Shown here piece after piece: positions 33,942-45,532 of a stretch of 64,000 nucleotides of DNA; position 1 is the first letter of the stretch, and each line of letters begins with the position of its first letter. The notes below the pieces were generated by a model that was not told the DNA's origin, did not search any database, and saw only the letters and a list, made by a program, of their open reading frames with translations. The DNA is from Paratinospora sagittata. Lineage: Eukaryota > Streptophyta > Magnoliopsida > Ranunculales > Menispermaceae. Location: positions 11,342,501 to 11,406,500 of the forward strand of contig CM069607.1 of NCBI GenBank assembly GCA_035771175.1. The letters run 5' to 3'. The translations under genes and the position numbers were made by a program.

Positions 33942-35383
33942 TATAATACCCTAGGTTTGCACAAAAAAAAAAAAAAAAAATCTGCGCCCTAACCTTCAGG
34001 AGCAACGCTCATGCCCGAAACCTTCAGGCGCAACACTCGAACCTTCAAGCGCAACGCCCGAACCTTCAGGTGCCATTTTTTCTATTTAAAGCACCCCTCC
34101 CCCTCCTCATTTCTCACACCAAAATCACTTCTCCTTGTGATTTTCCTTCTCTCTTTCACTCATTTTGAGTTTTTGTCTTCTCTTTTGAGACTCTCTTTCC
34201 GAGACTCTCTGTTCGGTGCAACGCGGTTCTGCTCTGGAAAGGCGCCAGTTCTCAAAGGAGTTTTTATCTGAAGGTGGGGAACAAAACATAGGTTTGAATG
34301 TCTTATAACTTTTATTAAAGTTTACATTCATTTATCATTATGTCTACTATTCATTTACACTGCATTATTGCGTATAATGTTTATACTTGTCATACTTATG
34401 CCTGTATATTTGGAGTTCATGTATTACACTGTTGTTACGCCGGATTAGTGGTCAATTTGGCTCAACCAGACTCAGTATTATCCACAGTAACTTTAAATAG
34501 TGAACGGGAGGCAGCATGCTGCTCTAGACGATTGGTATTTAAGTAGACCTCGTGTCTCACCTCTCAACTGGAGACTGATATGGTTGATCTTATTTGAAAG
34601 CTATCAGCTCATACAAGTAATACTGAATGTCCTAACCTTGCACGTAGTGATACCGACCCTGATAAGGATCACCAGACATTGTCAAATCCTGTCTAAATGT
34701 TAAGTAAAGGCCAGACCAGTTCATGCATTAGCATCATACATAGCACCACCTATGGACTTATGTGGTTTATAATTCATAGAATAGTTAGAATCAATGCTCG
34801 TTATTCATTATATTTCTCTAGAGAGGGACGTACAATAAGAACCTGGCTACTCCTGGGGAATGACATCTGTACGTGAATCCAAAGAGTCGTTCCTCAGGAG
34901 GGACATACAATGAGAACCCGGCTACTCCTGGGGAGGGACATATGTACGTGAACTCAGACGATTTACAATCATCAAACCAATCCGAGACGGTGTCATGCAT
35001 ACATAGATGTTGGATTGATTATGATGCTCTGATGTGTATTTATGATATTTGATTATGAAGTTTACTTTATTAATTGTTATATTCACGAACTATTTTACCC
35101 ACTGAGTGTGTAGCTCACCCCGTTGTTATCCAATTTTCCACAAGAGATTAGGGTGGACTAGGTGCAGGTTTTTGGGCCCACATTTTGTACCCTTTGTATT
35201 ATTCATTGGGGATTTTGGGAGAATGTTCCCTTAACTATTTCATGTACAAATATATTCTGAAATTAATGAAATCAGACTTGTACTTAATCGTGTTTCCGCA
35301 CACTTTGCTATCGTTATGATGCCAATTCGCGCCCCGTCCCTGGGTGTCTCGCCCGTTTAGGCGCGTCCGGGCGGGGTGTGACA
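33942..35383 (+). repeat. 5' LTR of element C
   Basis: Runs TATAATACCCTAGG to GGGGTGTGACA. TATTTAAAGC at about 34,081 is the TATA box, preceded by a 21-bp tandem repeat. GCAGCATGCTGC (about 34,511-34,522) and CACTGAGTGTGTAGCTCACC (about 35,101) are blocks shared with other LTRs here. Confidence 0.93.
33991..34074. repeat. 21-bp promoter-proximal repeat, four units
   Basis: Units resemble ACCTTCAGGCGCAACGCCCG. The 3' LTR has about five units, so copy number has changed between the two LTRs of one element. The array ends about 10 bp before the TATA box. Confidence 0.85.
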
Positions 35384-35388
35384 TTTAA

Positions 35389-35400
35389 TGGTATCAAAGA
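35389..35400 (+). other. Primer-binding site of element C
   Basis: TGGTATCAAAGA, five bases after the LTR, a decayed tRNA-Met type site. Confidence 0.82.
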
Positions 35401-35816
35401 GTAAGGTCCACGGTCCGCCCAAGTCCACCAAATTAGGGGAAGAAATTATTTATTAGATATATATATATATATATATCTTTATAACTATATATATATATAA
35501 ATTATATATAGTTGAGATTTATATTAAATATATATCTAGAAAACTATATAGTTTTTATATAGTTTAGATTTACATATATATAGTTATGATGTATGAAAAC
35601 TATATATATAGTTATGATTAAATATGTATATCTATATATCTATGTACATATGAGATATATATATCATATTGCTAATGGAAATTTTGGATTAAATGATGAC
35701 ATAAACATTAAGAGAAAAAATAGAAAATATTGTCCAACGGACAAGGCATAAATCTTAAAAATGTTAGGAATATATTTTTGTGCTTTTCACAAGTTTATTT
35801 TCCTTTCAGCAAGATA

Positions 35817-37388
35817 ATGGTCTCAAGTTAAGGAACGACTTCCAGTAGTCAGAAACCAATTCCCACCAGACTCAAGAAATTGTTCGAAAAGGAGGTTATG
35901 ACTATGAGGAGTATCGACAAAAGAGATCCCTGCCTCCGTCCGATCCTTCACAAAAAACTCACAACACTAGGGTGGTTGAACATAACAAAAGTTGAGGGTT
36001 ACGTCTCTTACAACTTTGTGAAATCCTTCTACGAAGCCAAGAATTGCGTAGGACTTCAAGAAGATGGGATCAGCCCTGTTTTGGAGACAACGGTCAAAAG
36101 AACAAAGATTTTTATCAACGCCGAAATTATTGTGCGACTTATGGAGATCCCGATTGAAGATAGAATCATTAATCCACACGAACCCCAGACAGTTGCAGAA
36201 ATCGCGAAGTCCAAATAACAGTTGTTCAATTCCCTAGCCAAAAAATTGTACACCCAATTGACGTACGCCCACCTCCCAAACAATCTCCTTAAACCACCTC
36301 TTTTCGGCCTTGGAAAGATCAAATTCGGCAACAAGGGCTATACTGGAGGTGTTATGTCAAGGGCTCAACTTCTTGTGCTATACTACAAAGAGAAGAAAAT
36401 TAAGGTTTCCCTACCACACATCATCATCCAACAAATGTTGCGGGTAATCCAAAACCCTTTAAGAAAGGAACTCCTCGGCTACGGAGTCTTGCTCATGAGG
36501 ATGCTATACGAGGAAAACGTCAACACTTTTGATGCGTTTTCGAAACAGATCACTAAGGCGGTTACAACATCCTCTATCTTCAAGACATTTGTCACAAGTG
36601 GAGGGGTGACTGACAAGGAAGTATTCGACGCAACTTTAGGAGGAAATGGCGAAAGAATTAGAGACAAAAATGGACGTTATCAGCAAAAAAATCGGCGCAA
36701 GATTCCTGTTAGGGAAGCACCACATACCGAGCCAAACCAGAACCCTACGGCAAACCCAACCTCGAATAATGGACAAACCAATCACCTATTCCCTGAGGAA
36801 GATTTCTTTACCAACCTAAATCAACCTCAACTAAATCAGGATGGACAAAGAGTTCCAGCAAATCCACCTTCCTGGAACATGCCAACTCAAGGCAATACTA
36901 TGTACCAAAGGTTTACAACTCCGGAGGTACCGTATCGGCCAGTTCCACAAATTCCTGTGAACCAACAACAGCAGAATTGTGTGGCACCAAATTTTGGAAG
37001 ACAGGACATCCCAATGAGCCCATTGTTTCAAGACTTTTCAACCCAAGCATATCCAAATGTCCAAAGGGTTCTAGTTAGGGAATCCCCGTACAATCATAAC
37101 AACTACCCTACACCTATGAGTCATCCGTACGGTCAATACTTTCCACCAATGCCTACGGCCTACCCTCAACCTATGGGACAGTTGACCCATCAACCTTCTA
37201 TGAGGCAATCGACTAACCCATTCGAGCAATTAAATGTGATTATAGCTAGTATTGCTCGAATGGAGGAGACTCAAAATGCTTTGTTAACACGTATGCAAAA
37301 CGTCGAAGAACAACGAGCAAATTCTCAACCTTTTTCTAGTAGTCTTTCTGTACCTAGCAGGAGGTCTAAAAGGAGCGGTAGTAGGTAA
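35817..37388 (+). pseudogene. Family-N ORF1 (accessory ORF upstream of gag)
   Basis: The start is the ATG at 35,817, just after a pyrimidine tract and CAG. The frame spans 523 codons with two internal stops (35,829 and 36,216). The N-terminal ~330 residues are globular, with LGWLNITKVEGYVSYNFVKS, GISPVLETTVKR, MEIPIEDRIINPHEPQT and YAHLPNNLLKPP, matching element A. The C-terminal ~190 residues are Pro/Gln/Asn-rich, with QRFTTPEVPYRPVPQIP and many Tyr-Pro repeats. The last 60 residues contain a possible coiled coil (IIASIARMEETQNALLTRMQ) and a basic end (RRSKRSGSR). It resembles the 'putative plant transposon protein' domain; its role is unknown. It lacks a zinc knuckle and is not the element's gag. 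Confidence 0.75.
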
Positions 37389-38183
37389 GAAAATCAGGAA
37401 TGATCACTGGCATTGTAAAATTTATTTTATATATGAATGAAAATGTTTTGTTTAAGACTATCTTTGGTGGGCCGACTTACAACCATTCTTTCTTTTGTAT
37501 CCCTAACTTTGGAGTGGTATGGGACACAACAATATTGGAGGATACTAAATAAAATGTGGAAGTAAGAAAACCCACAACCTTGTATGAAAAGAAACATTTG
37601 GAGAAAGTTGCATTACTAACATTATCACTAAGTTTACACGGTATGAGACGAGTAAACTTGGACGATACTATTAGTGAACTACTATTCAGCTGATGTTTTA
37701 TAGAGACCTTGTTCATACAACTTAACTTGGTTGACACCCTTATTACCAAATTCATGTGGTATGGGACACATGAATTTGCATAATATTCGAAAAGACTAAG
37801 CGAAAGAGTTTGAATACATAAGATTGCGATAGAACGTTAGATCAGGATATTTACCGAGGAAAATCTTAGAATTTTTATGACTCGTATGAATTTTCAATGA
37901 AATACATATGTATGTTCACAAAAAACTAGAACCAAAACATTTGAAATACTTGCAAAGTTTTATACTTATTATATAAAAAATTCTAACCTTGTTTTACACC
38001 ATGGCCAAACATACGAGGCACATAAGATTCTTTGATTCCTCAACAAAAACCTTACACTATACTTAGAAAGATAGGTGGTTCTTATATTGCAGTACTCTCG
38101 AATTTGTTGCCGAGAATATCATAACATTATACTTGGCTACAGTTCCTAAATCATGATTTTATTTTCTCCTTGCCAGTGAGAAA
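37389..38183. other. Non-coding spacer between ORF1 and gag in element C
   Basis: No ORF. The phrase GGTATGGGACAC or GGTATGAGAC recurs about every 110-120 bp (37,515, 37,640, 37,757), each followed by a TTGG.GATACTA-like phrase, suggesting an old tandem repeat. Confidence 0.5.
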
Positions 38184-38714
38184 ATGCAAACCAGGAAGAG
38201 AGGAAGGCCACGTACTGTCCGTCCAGCAGAGGAGGCACCTCCTGAAATTCAGAACCAGGAACCGTCGCCTCCAATGATAGAGCAGGCCACACCCGATACG
38301 GCCACTGCGTCTGGGCAAGCAGTGCCACCCCAACCCACATCCTTTACCATGCCTTCGAGTATGGAATTCTTTTTTGCCAGATTTATCGAGGCGATGAAAG
38401 TAACTGTTCAGACGGCCGTTCGTGAGACCAAGGCCAATCAGGTTGTCACTGTTCAGGCACCTATGAGATCTGGGTCGGAGACTCAAATCGACCAGATTAC
38501 GAAGTACAAGAGGCTGCAACCTCTTACTTTTTCTGGCACCATTGATGCTGAAGAGGTGCAGAAATGGCTGGATGAGTCAAAGAAGGCTCTCGATGAAATG
38601 GGAGTCGATGAGGCTTGAAAGATTCCACTTGGGTCCTACCAACTTATTGGTGGAACAAATACATGGTGGATAACAGTAAAGGAGGACCCAAGGGTCAACA
38701 CCACGGACATGACT
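38184..38714 (+). pseudogene. Ty3/gypsy gag N-terminus (truncated by deletion)
   Basis: It starts MQTRKRGRPRTVRP, a usual gypsy gag opening. YKRLQPLTFSGTIDAEEVQKWL and EESKKAL-like text mark the start of the retrotransposon gag domain. After the stop at 38,616-38,618 the frame still reads IPLGSYQLIGGTNTWW, which is normal gag, to about 38,710. There it is joined to reverse transcriptase sequence, so most of gag, the protease and the first two thirds of RT are missing. Confidence 0.85.
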
Positions 38715-40863
38715 TGAGATGGATCCTTCTAAGGTTGAAGCGGTTTTAAACTGGAAGCTGCCTAACACTGTTACTCAGATTATGAGTTTTCTTGGTTTGG
38801 CTGGCTATTACAGACGCTTCATCAAGGACTTCTCAAAGATTGCTGAACCTATGACCAAGCTCACTCGAAAAGACGTGCGATTCATCTGGAATTTTGCCTG
38901 AGAAACATCATTTCAGGAATTGAAGAAGCGCCTCACGACGGCACCAGTACTAATCACTCCAAGAAATGCACTTAGATTTTTACTATACACCGACGCCTCT
39001 CTCCAAAGCTTAGGTAGGTGTCGTACTAATGCAAGAAGGCCAAGTTGTTGCATATGCCTCGAGACAACTGAAGATTCATGAGGGTAATTACTTAACACAT
39101 GACGTGGAACTTGCAGCTGTCGTATTTGCAAGTTATGGCGCCATTACCTATACGATGAACGGTTTGAGGACTTCTTCGATCACAAGAGTCTTAAGTACAT
39201 CTACACCGAGAGAGACCTAAATCACCGCCAAAGACCATGGTTGGAATTCTTGAAAGATTATGACTTTCAACTCTAGTACCATCCCGGTAAGGCCAATGTT
39301 GTGGTTGATGCCCTGAGTAGAAAATCTTATGTTGCTTGCACTCTAAACTTCGAAATGGAAAAGTTGGCTACAGAGATCAAGAATTTTAACCTACAACTGA
39401 TTAAGGAGGGACCAAGATCACGACTCTCTCAATTATCAGCCAACTCTGAGCTGGTTCGAAAGATTTCAGCAGCTCAAGCCAACGACCCTATGTTAATAGA
39501 GAAACGAGAACTTCTACTCAACGGACAAGACCTTCCTCACTGGTCGATCCCTGAAGACGGGGCTGTTTTCTATAAAAAACGTCTCTGTCTACCGAACGAT
39601 CTTGAGGTTTGGAAAGAAGTGCTCACTGAGATGCACTATTCGAGGTTCGCTATGCATCTTGGGGGTGACAAGATGTACAGGGATGTCAAGTGACAATTCT
39701 GGTTTTTTGGAATGAAGAAGGCAATTGCACACTTCGTTGCTCGATGTCTCGTTTGCCAGCAAGTTAAGGCAGAACGAACAATTCCCTCTGGACTTCTCCA
39801 GCCGTTACCTATTGGATAATGGAAGTGGGAGAACATCGCAATGGATTTTTTTACATCCTTGCCTCGAAATAATAAAGGGCAAAATGCTATCTGGGTAATC
39901 ATTGACAGACTTACAAAGTCTGCACACTTTTTGCCAATAAAGTTCACGGATAACCCCGCTAAGCTTGCCGAACTACCATGGCTTACCACTCACGATTGTC
40001 TTTGATCGAGACCCTCGATTCCCATCAAAGTTTTGGCAAAGCTCAAGAGTAGAATAAGCTTTAAGATCACCATGAGCACAACCTTTCACCCTCAGACTGA
40101 TGGGAAGTCAGAGCGTCTTATCCAAATATTGGAAGACATGTTACGGTGTTGCATTTTCGACTTTCATGACGGATGGGCAAAGTACTTACATTTAGCTGAG
40201 TTTGCATACAACAACTACCAAACTAGTATCGGCATGGCACCGTACGAGGCTCTCTATGGTCGCCCTTGCAGATCTCCGGTATGCTGGTTAGATATGACAG
40301 ATCAACCGCAGTTGGGGCCTGAACTAGTTCAAGAGACTTCTGAGAAGATCACACTGGTAAAGGAGCAACTTCGTGTTGCACAAAGTCGACAAAAGAGCTA
40401 TGCTGACAAGCGGAGGCAACATCTAGAATTTGATAAGGGGGACTTGGTTTTTCTAAAAGTTCAGCCCACAAGAGGTGTCAAACGCTTTGGGATCAAAGGA
40501 AAGCTCTCCCCACGGTATATCGGTCCTTCTCAGATCATTGAACGTATTAAAAAACTTGCTTATCGTTTGTCCCTTCCATTGTCCATGTCTAAGATTCATG
40601 ACGTTTTTCACGTATCCATGCTTCGAAAGTATCGTCCTGATCCTTCGCATATCATCCCTCTGGTCGAAGTTCGGGTTGAGGAAGGGAATAGGTATCAGGA
40701 GAGAGCGATCCAGGTTTTGGATAGAAATACTCACGAACTAAGGCGATGTAGCATACCACTTATGAAGGTGCTCTGGGATCACCACGGAGTAGAAGAAACA
40801 ACATGGGAACTAGAAGCAACAATTAAACATAAATACCCTGAATTGTTTTCTAGTAATAACTGA
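38715..40863 (+). pseudogene. Ty3/gypsy RT tail, RNase H, integrase and chromodomain (broken)
   Basis: The section starts in the RT connection (MDPSKVEAVLNW, FLGLAGYYRRFIKDF). RNase H is seen as [30 protein letters not shown] and VDALSRKSY across several frameshifts. Integrase shows [31 protein letters not shown] and PQTDGKSERLIQ; the second catalytic aspartate reads FDRDPR in part. From 40,033 a clean 276-codon frame contains FAYNNYQTSIGMAPYEALYG, KGDLVFLKVQPTRGV, HDVFHVSMLRKY and, at the end, IPLMKVLWDHHGVEETTWEL, a chromodomain that in chromoviruses directs integration. It ends at a stop 90 bp before ORF3. Confidence 0.9.
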
Positions 40864-40953
40864 TGATGTGATACATTGTACTATTTCACTTATCAATAAA
40901 ATGATGAAACTTTGTTTACAAATATCTTAAATCATTGTTTCACTTGAATAACA

Positions 40954-41475
40954 ATGCAGATGTCTAAAAATAATGTCGATGGATGTAGTGATGCACACAC
41001 GCAATGGCCTCCTTGGCAACCTGTGGCGACTCCTCTAGGATATGAGTCAAGTCACAACTACTTTGCATCACCAACTCTATCGCCACACAGACAGCGATCC
41101 TTATCGCCAGAGCGTGCATGGATTTTTCGTAAAAATTTTGCCCAAAACAATCTTGTGCCCTCATCTTGGCAGGGTCTTCTACCAAAATTGTCAGGCTGCC
41201 GGATTCGAGCTATAGCACGAAAAAACATCCCACCGCTCAACCTACCACCCCTTAAACGATGCAACCAGCAAAGCCCTACACCACCATCTGTTAAGCAAAG
41301 GTTGGAACCTTCTGAAGAAAAATCTGATTCCATTTGCTCTCTATGGTTTCATGATGTTGAGGATTCCACCGGCCATAGTGCCATTCAGGGACCATACAGG
41401 CACTACCCTGAGCTAGCAAACGATGATGACGACAGTGAATCTCACGCAGTTAGCCATCATGACTACTTGGACTGA
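40954..41475 (+). CDS. Family-N ORF3, 173 residues, between pol and the 3' LTR; function unknown
   Basis: This is an intact frame of 173 codons plus stop, starting MQMSKNN. It is rich in Ser, Pro and charged residues: TLSPHRQRSLSPERAW, SSWQGLLPKLSG, PPLNLPPLKRC, SPTPPSVKQ, then an acidic half with DVEDSTGHSAIQGPYRHYPE and a His/Asp-rich end. No known domain, signal peptide or membrane segment is visible. Element D carries a frame of exactly the same length at the same place (63,120-63,641), about 60% identical without gaps, with two stops. The stop lies 21 bp before the polypurine tract. Conservation of length and sequence in two diverged copies suggests past selection. Whether it was translated from a spliced or subgenomic RNA is not known. 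Confidence 0.65.
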   Translation: MQMSKNNVDGCSDAHTQWPPWQPVATPLGYESSHNYFASPTLSPHRQRSLSPERAWIFRKNFAQNNLVPSSWQGLLPKLSGCRIRAIARKNIPPLNLPPLKRCNQQSPTPPSVKQRLEPSEEKSDSICSLWFHDVEDSTGHSAIQGPYRHYPELANDDDDSESHAVSHHDYLD

Positions 41476-41496
41476 TTTCGAGGGCAAAATCCTTTT

Positions 41497-41509
41497 AAGG
41501 GGGGTAGAG
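41497..41509 (+). other. Polypurine tract of element C
   Basis: AAGGGGGGTAGAG directly precedes the 3' LTR and would prime plus-strand DNA synthesis. Element D has GGGGGTAGAG at the same place. Confidence 0.85.
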
Positions 41510-42918
41510 TGTAATACCCTAGGTTTGGAAAAAAATAAAATAAAATTTACGCCCAAACATCAGGCGCATGCCCGAACCTTCAGGTGCAACCCCCGAACCT
41601 TCATGCGCAACGCCCGAACCTTCAGGCGCAACGCCCGAACCTTCAGGCGCCATTTTTCCTATTTAAGGAACCCCTCCCCCTCCTTATTTCTCACACCAAA
41701 AGCACTTCTCCTTGTGATTTTCCTTCTCTCTTTCACTCATTTTGAGTTTTTGTCTTCTCTTTTGAGACTTTCTTTCCGAGAATCTCAGTGCGGTGCAACG
41801 CGGTTCTGCTCGGGGGAAGGCACCAGTTCTCAAAGGAGTTTTTATCTGAAGGTGGGGAACGAAACATAGGTTTGTGTGTCTTATAACTTTTATTAAAGTT
41901 TACATTCATTTATCATTATATCTACTATTCATTTACACTGCATTATTGCATATATTGTTTATACTTGTCATACATATGCCTCCATATTTGGAGTTCATGT
42001 ATTACATTGTTGTTATGCCGGATTAGTGGTCAATCAGGCTCAACCAGACTTAGTCTTGTCCTCAGTAACTTTAAATAGTAAATGGGAGGCAGCGTGCTGC
42101 TCTAGACGATTGGTATTTAAGTAGACCTCGTGTCTCACCTCTCAATTGGAGACTGATTTGGTTGGTCTTATTTGAAAGCTATCAGCTCATACAAGTAATA
42201 CTGAATGTCCTAACCTTGCACGTAGTGATACCGACCCTGATAAGGATCACCAGACGTTGCCAAATCCTGTCTAAATGTTAAGTAAAGACCAGACCAGTTC
42301 ATGCATTGGCATCACACATAGCACCACCTATGGACTTATGTGGTTTATAATTCATAGAATAGTTAGAAGCAATGCTCGTTATTCATTATATTTCTCTGGA
42401 GAGGGACGTACAATGAGAACTTGGCTACTCCTGGGGAGGGACATATGTACGTGAATCCAGAGCGTCGTTCCTGAGGAGAGACGTATAATGAGAACCTGGC
42501 TACTCCTAGGGAGGGACATCTGTATGTGAACTCAGGCGATGTACAATCATCAAACCAATACGAGACGGTGTCATGCATATTGGATTGATTATGATGCTCT
42601 GATGTGTATTTATGATATTTGATTATAAAGTTTGCTTTATTAATTGTTATATTCACGAACTATTTTACCCACTGAGCGTGTAGCTCACCCCGTTGTTATC
42701 CAATTTTCTACAGGAGATTAGGGCAGACTGGGTGCAGGTTTTTGGGCCCACATTTTGTACCCTTTGTATTATTCATTGGAGATTTTGGGAGAATGTTCCC
42801 TTAACTATTTCAAGTACAAATATATTCTGAAATAAATGAAATCAGACTTGTCATTAATCGTGTTTCCGCGCACTCTGTTATCGTTATGATGCCAATTCGC
42901 GCCCCGTCCGTGAGTGTC
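41510..42918 (+). repeat. 3' LTR of element C (last ~38 bp missing)
   Basis: Starts TGTAATACCCTAGG and matches the 5' LTR to GTGTC at 42,918, where coat-protein sequence begins. The 21-bp repeat has about five units (41,551-41,653). The loss of the end implies a deletion that also took some viral sequence. Confidence 0.92.
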
Positions 42919-43028
42919 CATTGGTCTTCCAGTTGCAAGAATAAGACGGTTGATCTCTGCATGTGTTTCTTCTGGAAGAGAAGCAATAAATGTATATTTG
43001 AGATCAGGCTTATTGATTCCACTAAGTA
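42919..43028 (-). pseudogene. Caulimovirid coat-protein fragment (minus-strand copy, continued)
   Basis: The minus strand encodes about 35 residues, GINKPDLKYTFIASLPEE followed by NRLILATGRP, the conserved middle of caulimovirid coat proteins. It is the upstream neighbour of the coat-protein end at 33,941, the two being separated by element C. The 5' side ends abruptly at the junction with the plus-strand viral copy. Confidence 0.8.
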
Positions 43029-43030
43029 AA

Positions 43031-43043
43031 TGGTATCAGAGCC
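43031..43043 (+). other. Viral primer-binding site
   Basis: TGGTATCAGAGCC, complementary to initiator tRNA-Met, as used by caulimovirids to start minus-strand DNA synthesis. It lies within three bases of the inverted junction. Confidence 0.85.
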
Positions 43044-43481
43044 ATCCTTGCTTTTTTCCTGCGAGGGTATATGTAAGTATCTTCAGCTTGTAATGATATT
43101 AAGTAGCCTATCTTTGTATTTTTTATGCGCTATATTTGTCATCATTTTCTCAGCTTGTCTTCTCTTACATCTAGTAATTTTCATACTTAAACATTTACAA
43201 AATATCCTTTTTACACAATGATGTTGTCAAATCTTCCTCTTTGGTTTGTAATAGTTCTTATCATCATTTTCATAATCCTTTTGGTTTTATGTCAACTATG
43301 TTTTGTGTGTGTAGTCTGTGACCCAGACTCTGTGCAAGATTCTTAGAATAAGACTGTAGTTTCGGTCTACGGTATATACAAGCTACCAGGAACTAGCTTT
43401 TTCACCTGTTTGATCCAGTGGATATAAGAGGACAGTCCTTGAGAGGCCAGGGGAGCCGTGTCAGATAGCCATACTTTATCC

Positions 43482-44405
43482 ATGGAAGTTTTTGGTGAAG
43501 CTACTACCTCTACGCCTGTATCTACCCCTCAACCTATTCTAAAGTCTTCTTCTTTTAATTTTTTCAGTTTGCCTGAGTCATGTCTAAAAACCAAAACATC
43601 TAAGATAAACCAGTTAATAGAAGTCACTCATATCCCTGATGATAATAAAATAGATGAGACTATAGCTCCCTTGTTAAATCCTTATTCTATGTTTAATAAG
43701 CGTCGTCCCTCTTTTACTAAGTCTCTTAAAACTTTAATTTCTAAAAAATGTCCTCCTATTAAAGAATATGTTCAAAGTACAACTTTAGCAAACTGTCAGT
43801 TAGAGTCAACACATCAAGAACAATATGTCACTCTTGAGATTGATCCCGATTTCATACGTCACTGGTTATCCAATGGATACACTCACCTTCACTTAGGTGC
43901 AATCGGTCTGGTTCTTTCCTATCATGGTCGAGGTGACATACCTTTATTTGCTCGTGTTGCTCTTCTAGATACAAATCTGCTAGAGTATGAGTATGCTTGC
44001 ATCGGTACGGTCATTACAACACTCAGTCATGGCTCCATGGTCTTCACCATAGCCCCAGACTTCAATGTTTGTATAAATGATCCTACATTACCTACCAGAT
44101 TCAAAGTGCAAATCCAATTCTCTGGTGCTCAACACAAAGCTGAAGGAATTTTAGCAACTCTTCATCATCAAATGGCTTTCAGATTGCAAGATCATGCAAT
44201 CCATCTCAAAACATATAAACCTCACGATACGATTATGGCTTTTGTTAATGATAATGAGGTTCCAACTCTTGTGCAGATCCCTAGGCAAATACCACGGCAA
44301 GACCTCTATCAGCTCATGCCTACTGCATGGTTTACCAATTATGAAAAACTCATCAAGTACAATGAACCTGTTGTTACCAATGAAAGTCTTAGACTTGCAA
44401 AGTAA
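43482..44405 (+). pseudogene. Caulimovirid movement protein (30K superfamily)
   Basis: The first ATG of the frame is at 43,482; a GTG 24 bases upstream would add eight residues. The frame of about 307 residues contains TLEIDPDFIRHWLSNGYTHL, HLGAIGLVLSYHGRG, PLFARVALLDTNLLEYE, ACIGTVITTL and DHAI, the pattern of viral movement proteins that enlarge plasmodesmata for cell-to-cell spread. It ends in a stop at 44,403-44,405 after which the same frame continues for a few codons and reaches the coat-protein part, so it was probably the first domain of a longer polyprotein. The domain itself is intact. Confidence 0.85.
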
Positions 44406-45532
44406 CATGATGGTTTGGTAAAAATCAGTTTTGAGCTTCCAAGCCATACAATCTAGGATAATCTCCCAGTACATCATTCTTTAATGATCCAGCCAGTCTA
44501 CAAGTACCACAAAGACAGACCCTCTATCCACTCTTTCCAGACTTCAGGGTTCCCTATTTATCACTCACATATAGATGATCATTTTATTTGGGATTGTAAT
44601 CCTGATATGTGTCATCCTGGCTGTTCGTGCCACAACGAACTCACAGAAGATGATATTGAAGAATGGCTCTTTGATGTACCTCCTTCACAGTTTGAACCAC
44701 CACCTCAAAGGCATTATACTTCATGCAAACAGGATATCATCTATCATCACGATGATCCTCCTGCTCCTCCTGCAGCAGCAATGGTTCAACCATGTTTTCC
44801 TGTCAGCCAGTATGATCAGAATTTTCCACCACTGCAACGAGTTTCTGATCCAAATCATCAAACAACTGCTAAGCCTTTTTTAGTTCCTACTGAAATCAGG
44901 TCAGATGGCTCTACCAAGCCAATTTCTCAACCTGAAGAAGTATTGAATTGGTAAACAAAGAATGCTTAGTTCAAAATCATTATCTACAAAAGATTGATCA
45001 TCAACTAGCAAGCATATCTTCAGCCACAACCAGTCTTGCTAATAAGACTAATGCACAAGCAGCCATAGCTCAACAGTACTATCAGGAGATACGAGAAAAA
45101 ATACAGAAATTTGATGCTACTTTGCGGTATTATCTGGAGAATAAATACTTTGGCCCTAACTTTATGCAGTATGAGGCTGAAATCAGACAAGTGAAGCAAC
45201 AACTATCATACGTTGAGGTTGATCTTCAAAAGACAAAGAAACCACCAGCAGACCCTTACAGAACTTTGTTGGACTCTTCCATGTACACATTTCCTCAACC
45301 TACACCCAGACCTCATACACCTTCAGACACCACTCCTTTCTTATTCTCCACCATTTTTCGTAAAAGTCCACCGCCATTTCCAACTAAGCCTACATTTGAA
45401 CCTCTTCGTCGAGGTCCTAGTCCTTCTTATGGTCGTGCAGCCAAAGGTAAAACTCCTATGGATTATGAACCTTATGAATCATCTACATATGCACCACCTC
45501 CATTTGAAACTTTACCTGCACAGCCAGAATAA
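44406..45532 (+). pseudogene. Caulimovirid coat-protein region, N-terminal half
   Basis: The first part (44,484-44,954) reads YKYHKDRPSIHSF, GFPIYHSH, CHPGCSCHNEL and a Pro-rich PPAPPAAAMVQP; the second (44,948-45,532) reads HYLQKIDHQLASISSATTSL and ends in a Pro/Ser-rich tail. A stop and a one-base frameshift near 44,952-44,970 divide them. A likely coiled coil lies between QLASIS and VEVDLQK, as in the region upstream of caulimovirid coat domains. The coat-protein core and everything after it are missing. Confidence 0.75.

Larger units (their letters stand above)
33942..42918 (+). mobile_element. Family-N LTR retrotransposon C (Ty3/gypsy), inserted in viral coat-protein sequence
   Basis: Both LTRs, a primer-binding site and a polypurine tract are present. 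The order is LTR, ORF1, gag, deletion, RT tail/RNase H, integrase, chromodomain, ORF3, LTR. The part of pol from late gag to mid RT is missing (joined near 38,715), so the element was non-autonomous when last active or was deleted later. Viral coat-protein reading lies on both sides (33,941 and 42,919). The 3' LTR lacks its last ~38 bp, so the target duplication cannot be verified; the left flank is TCAAC. Confidence 0.93.

Noticed and set aside
35440..35680. (TA)n-rich stretch as a possible replication origin or matrix attachment site
   Set aside because: It is simple AT microsatellite sequence within element C's leader, and a similar run exists at the same place in element A (8,300-8,400).
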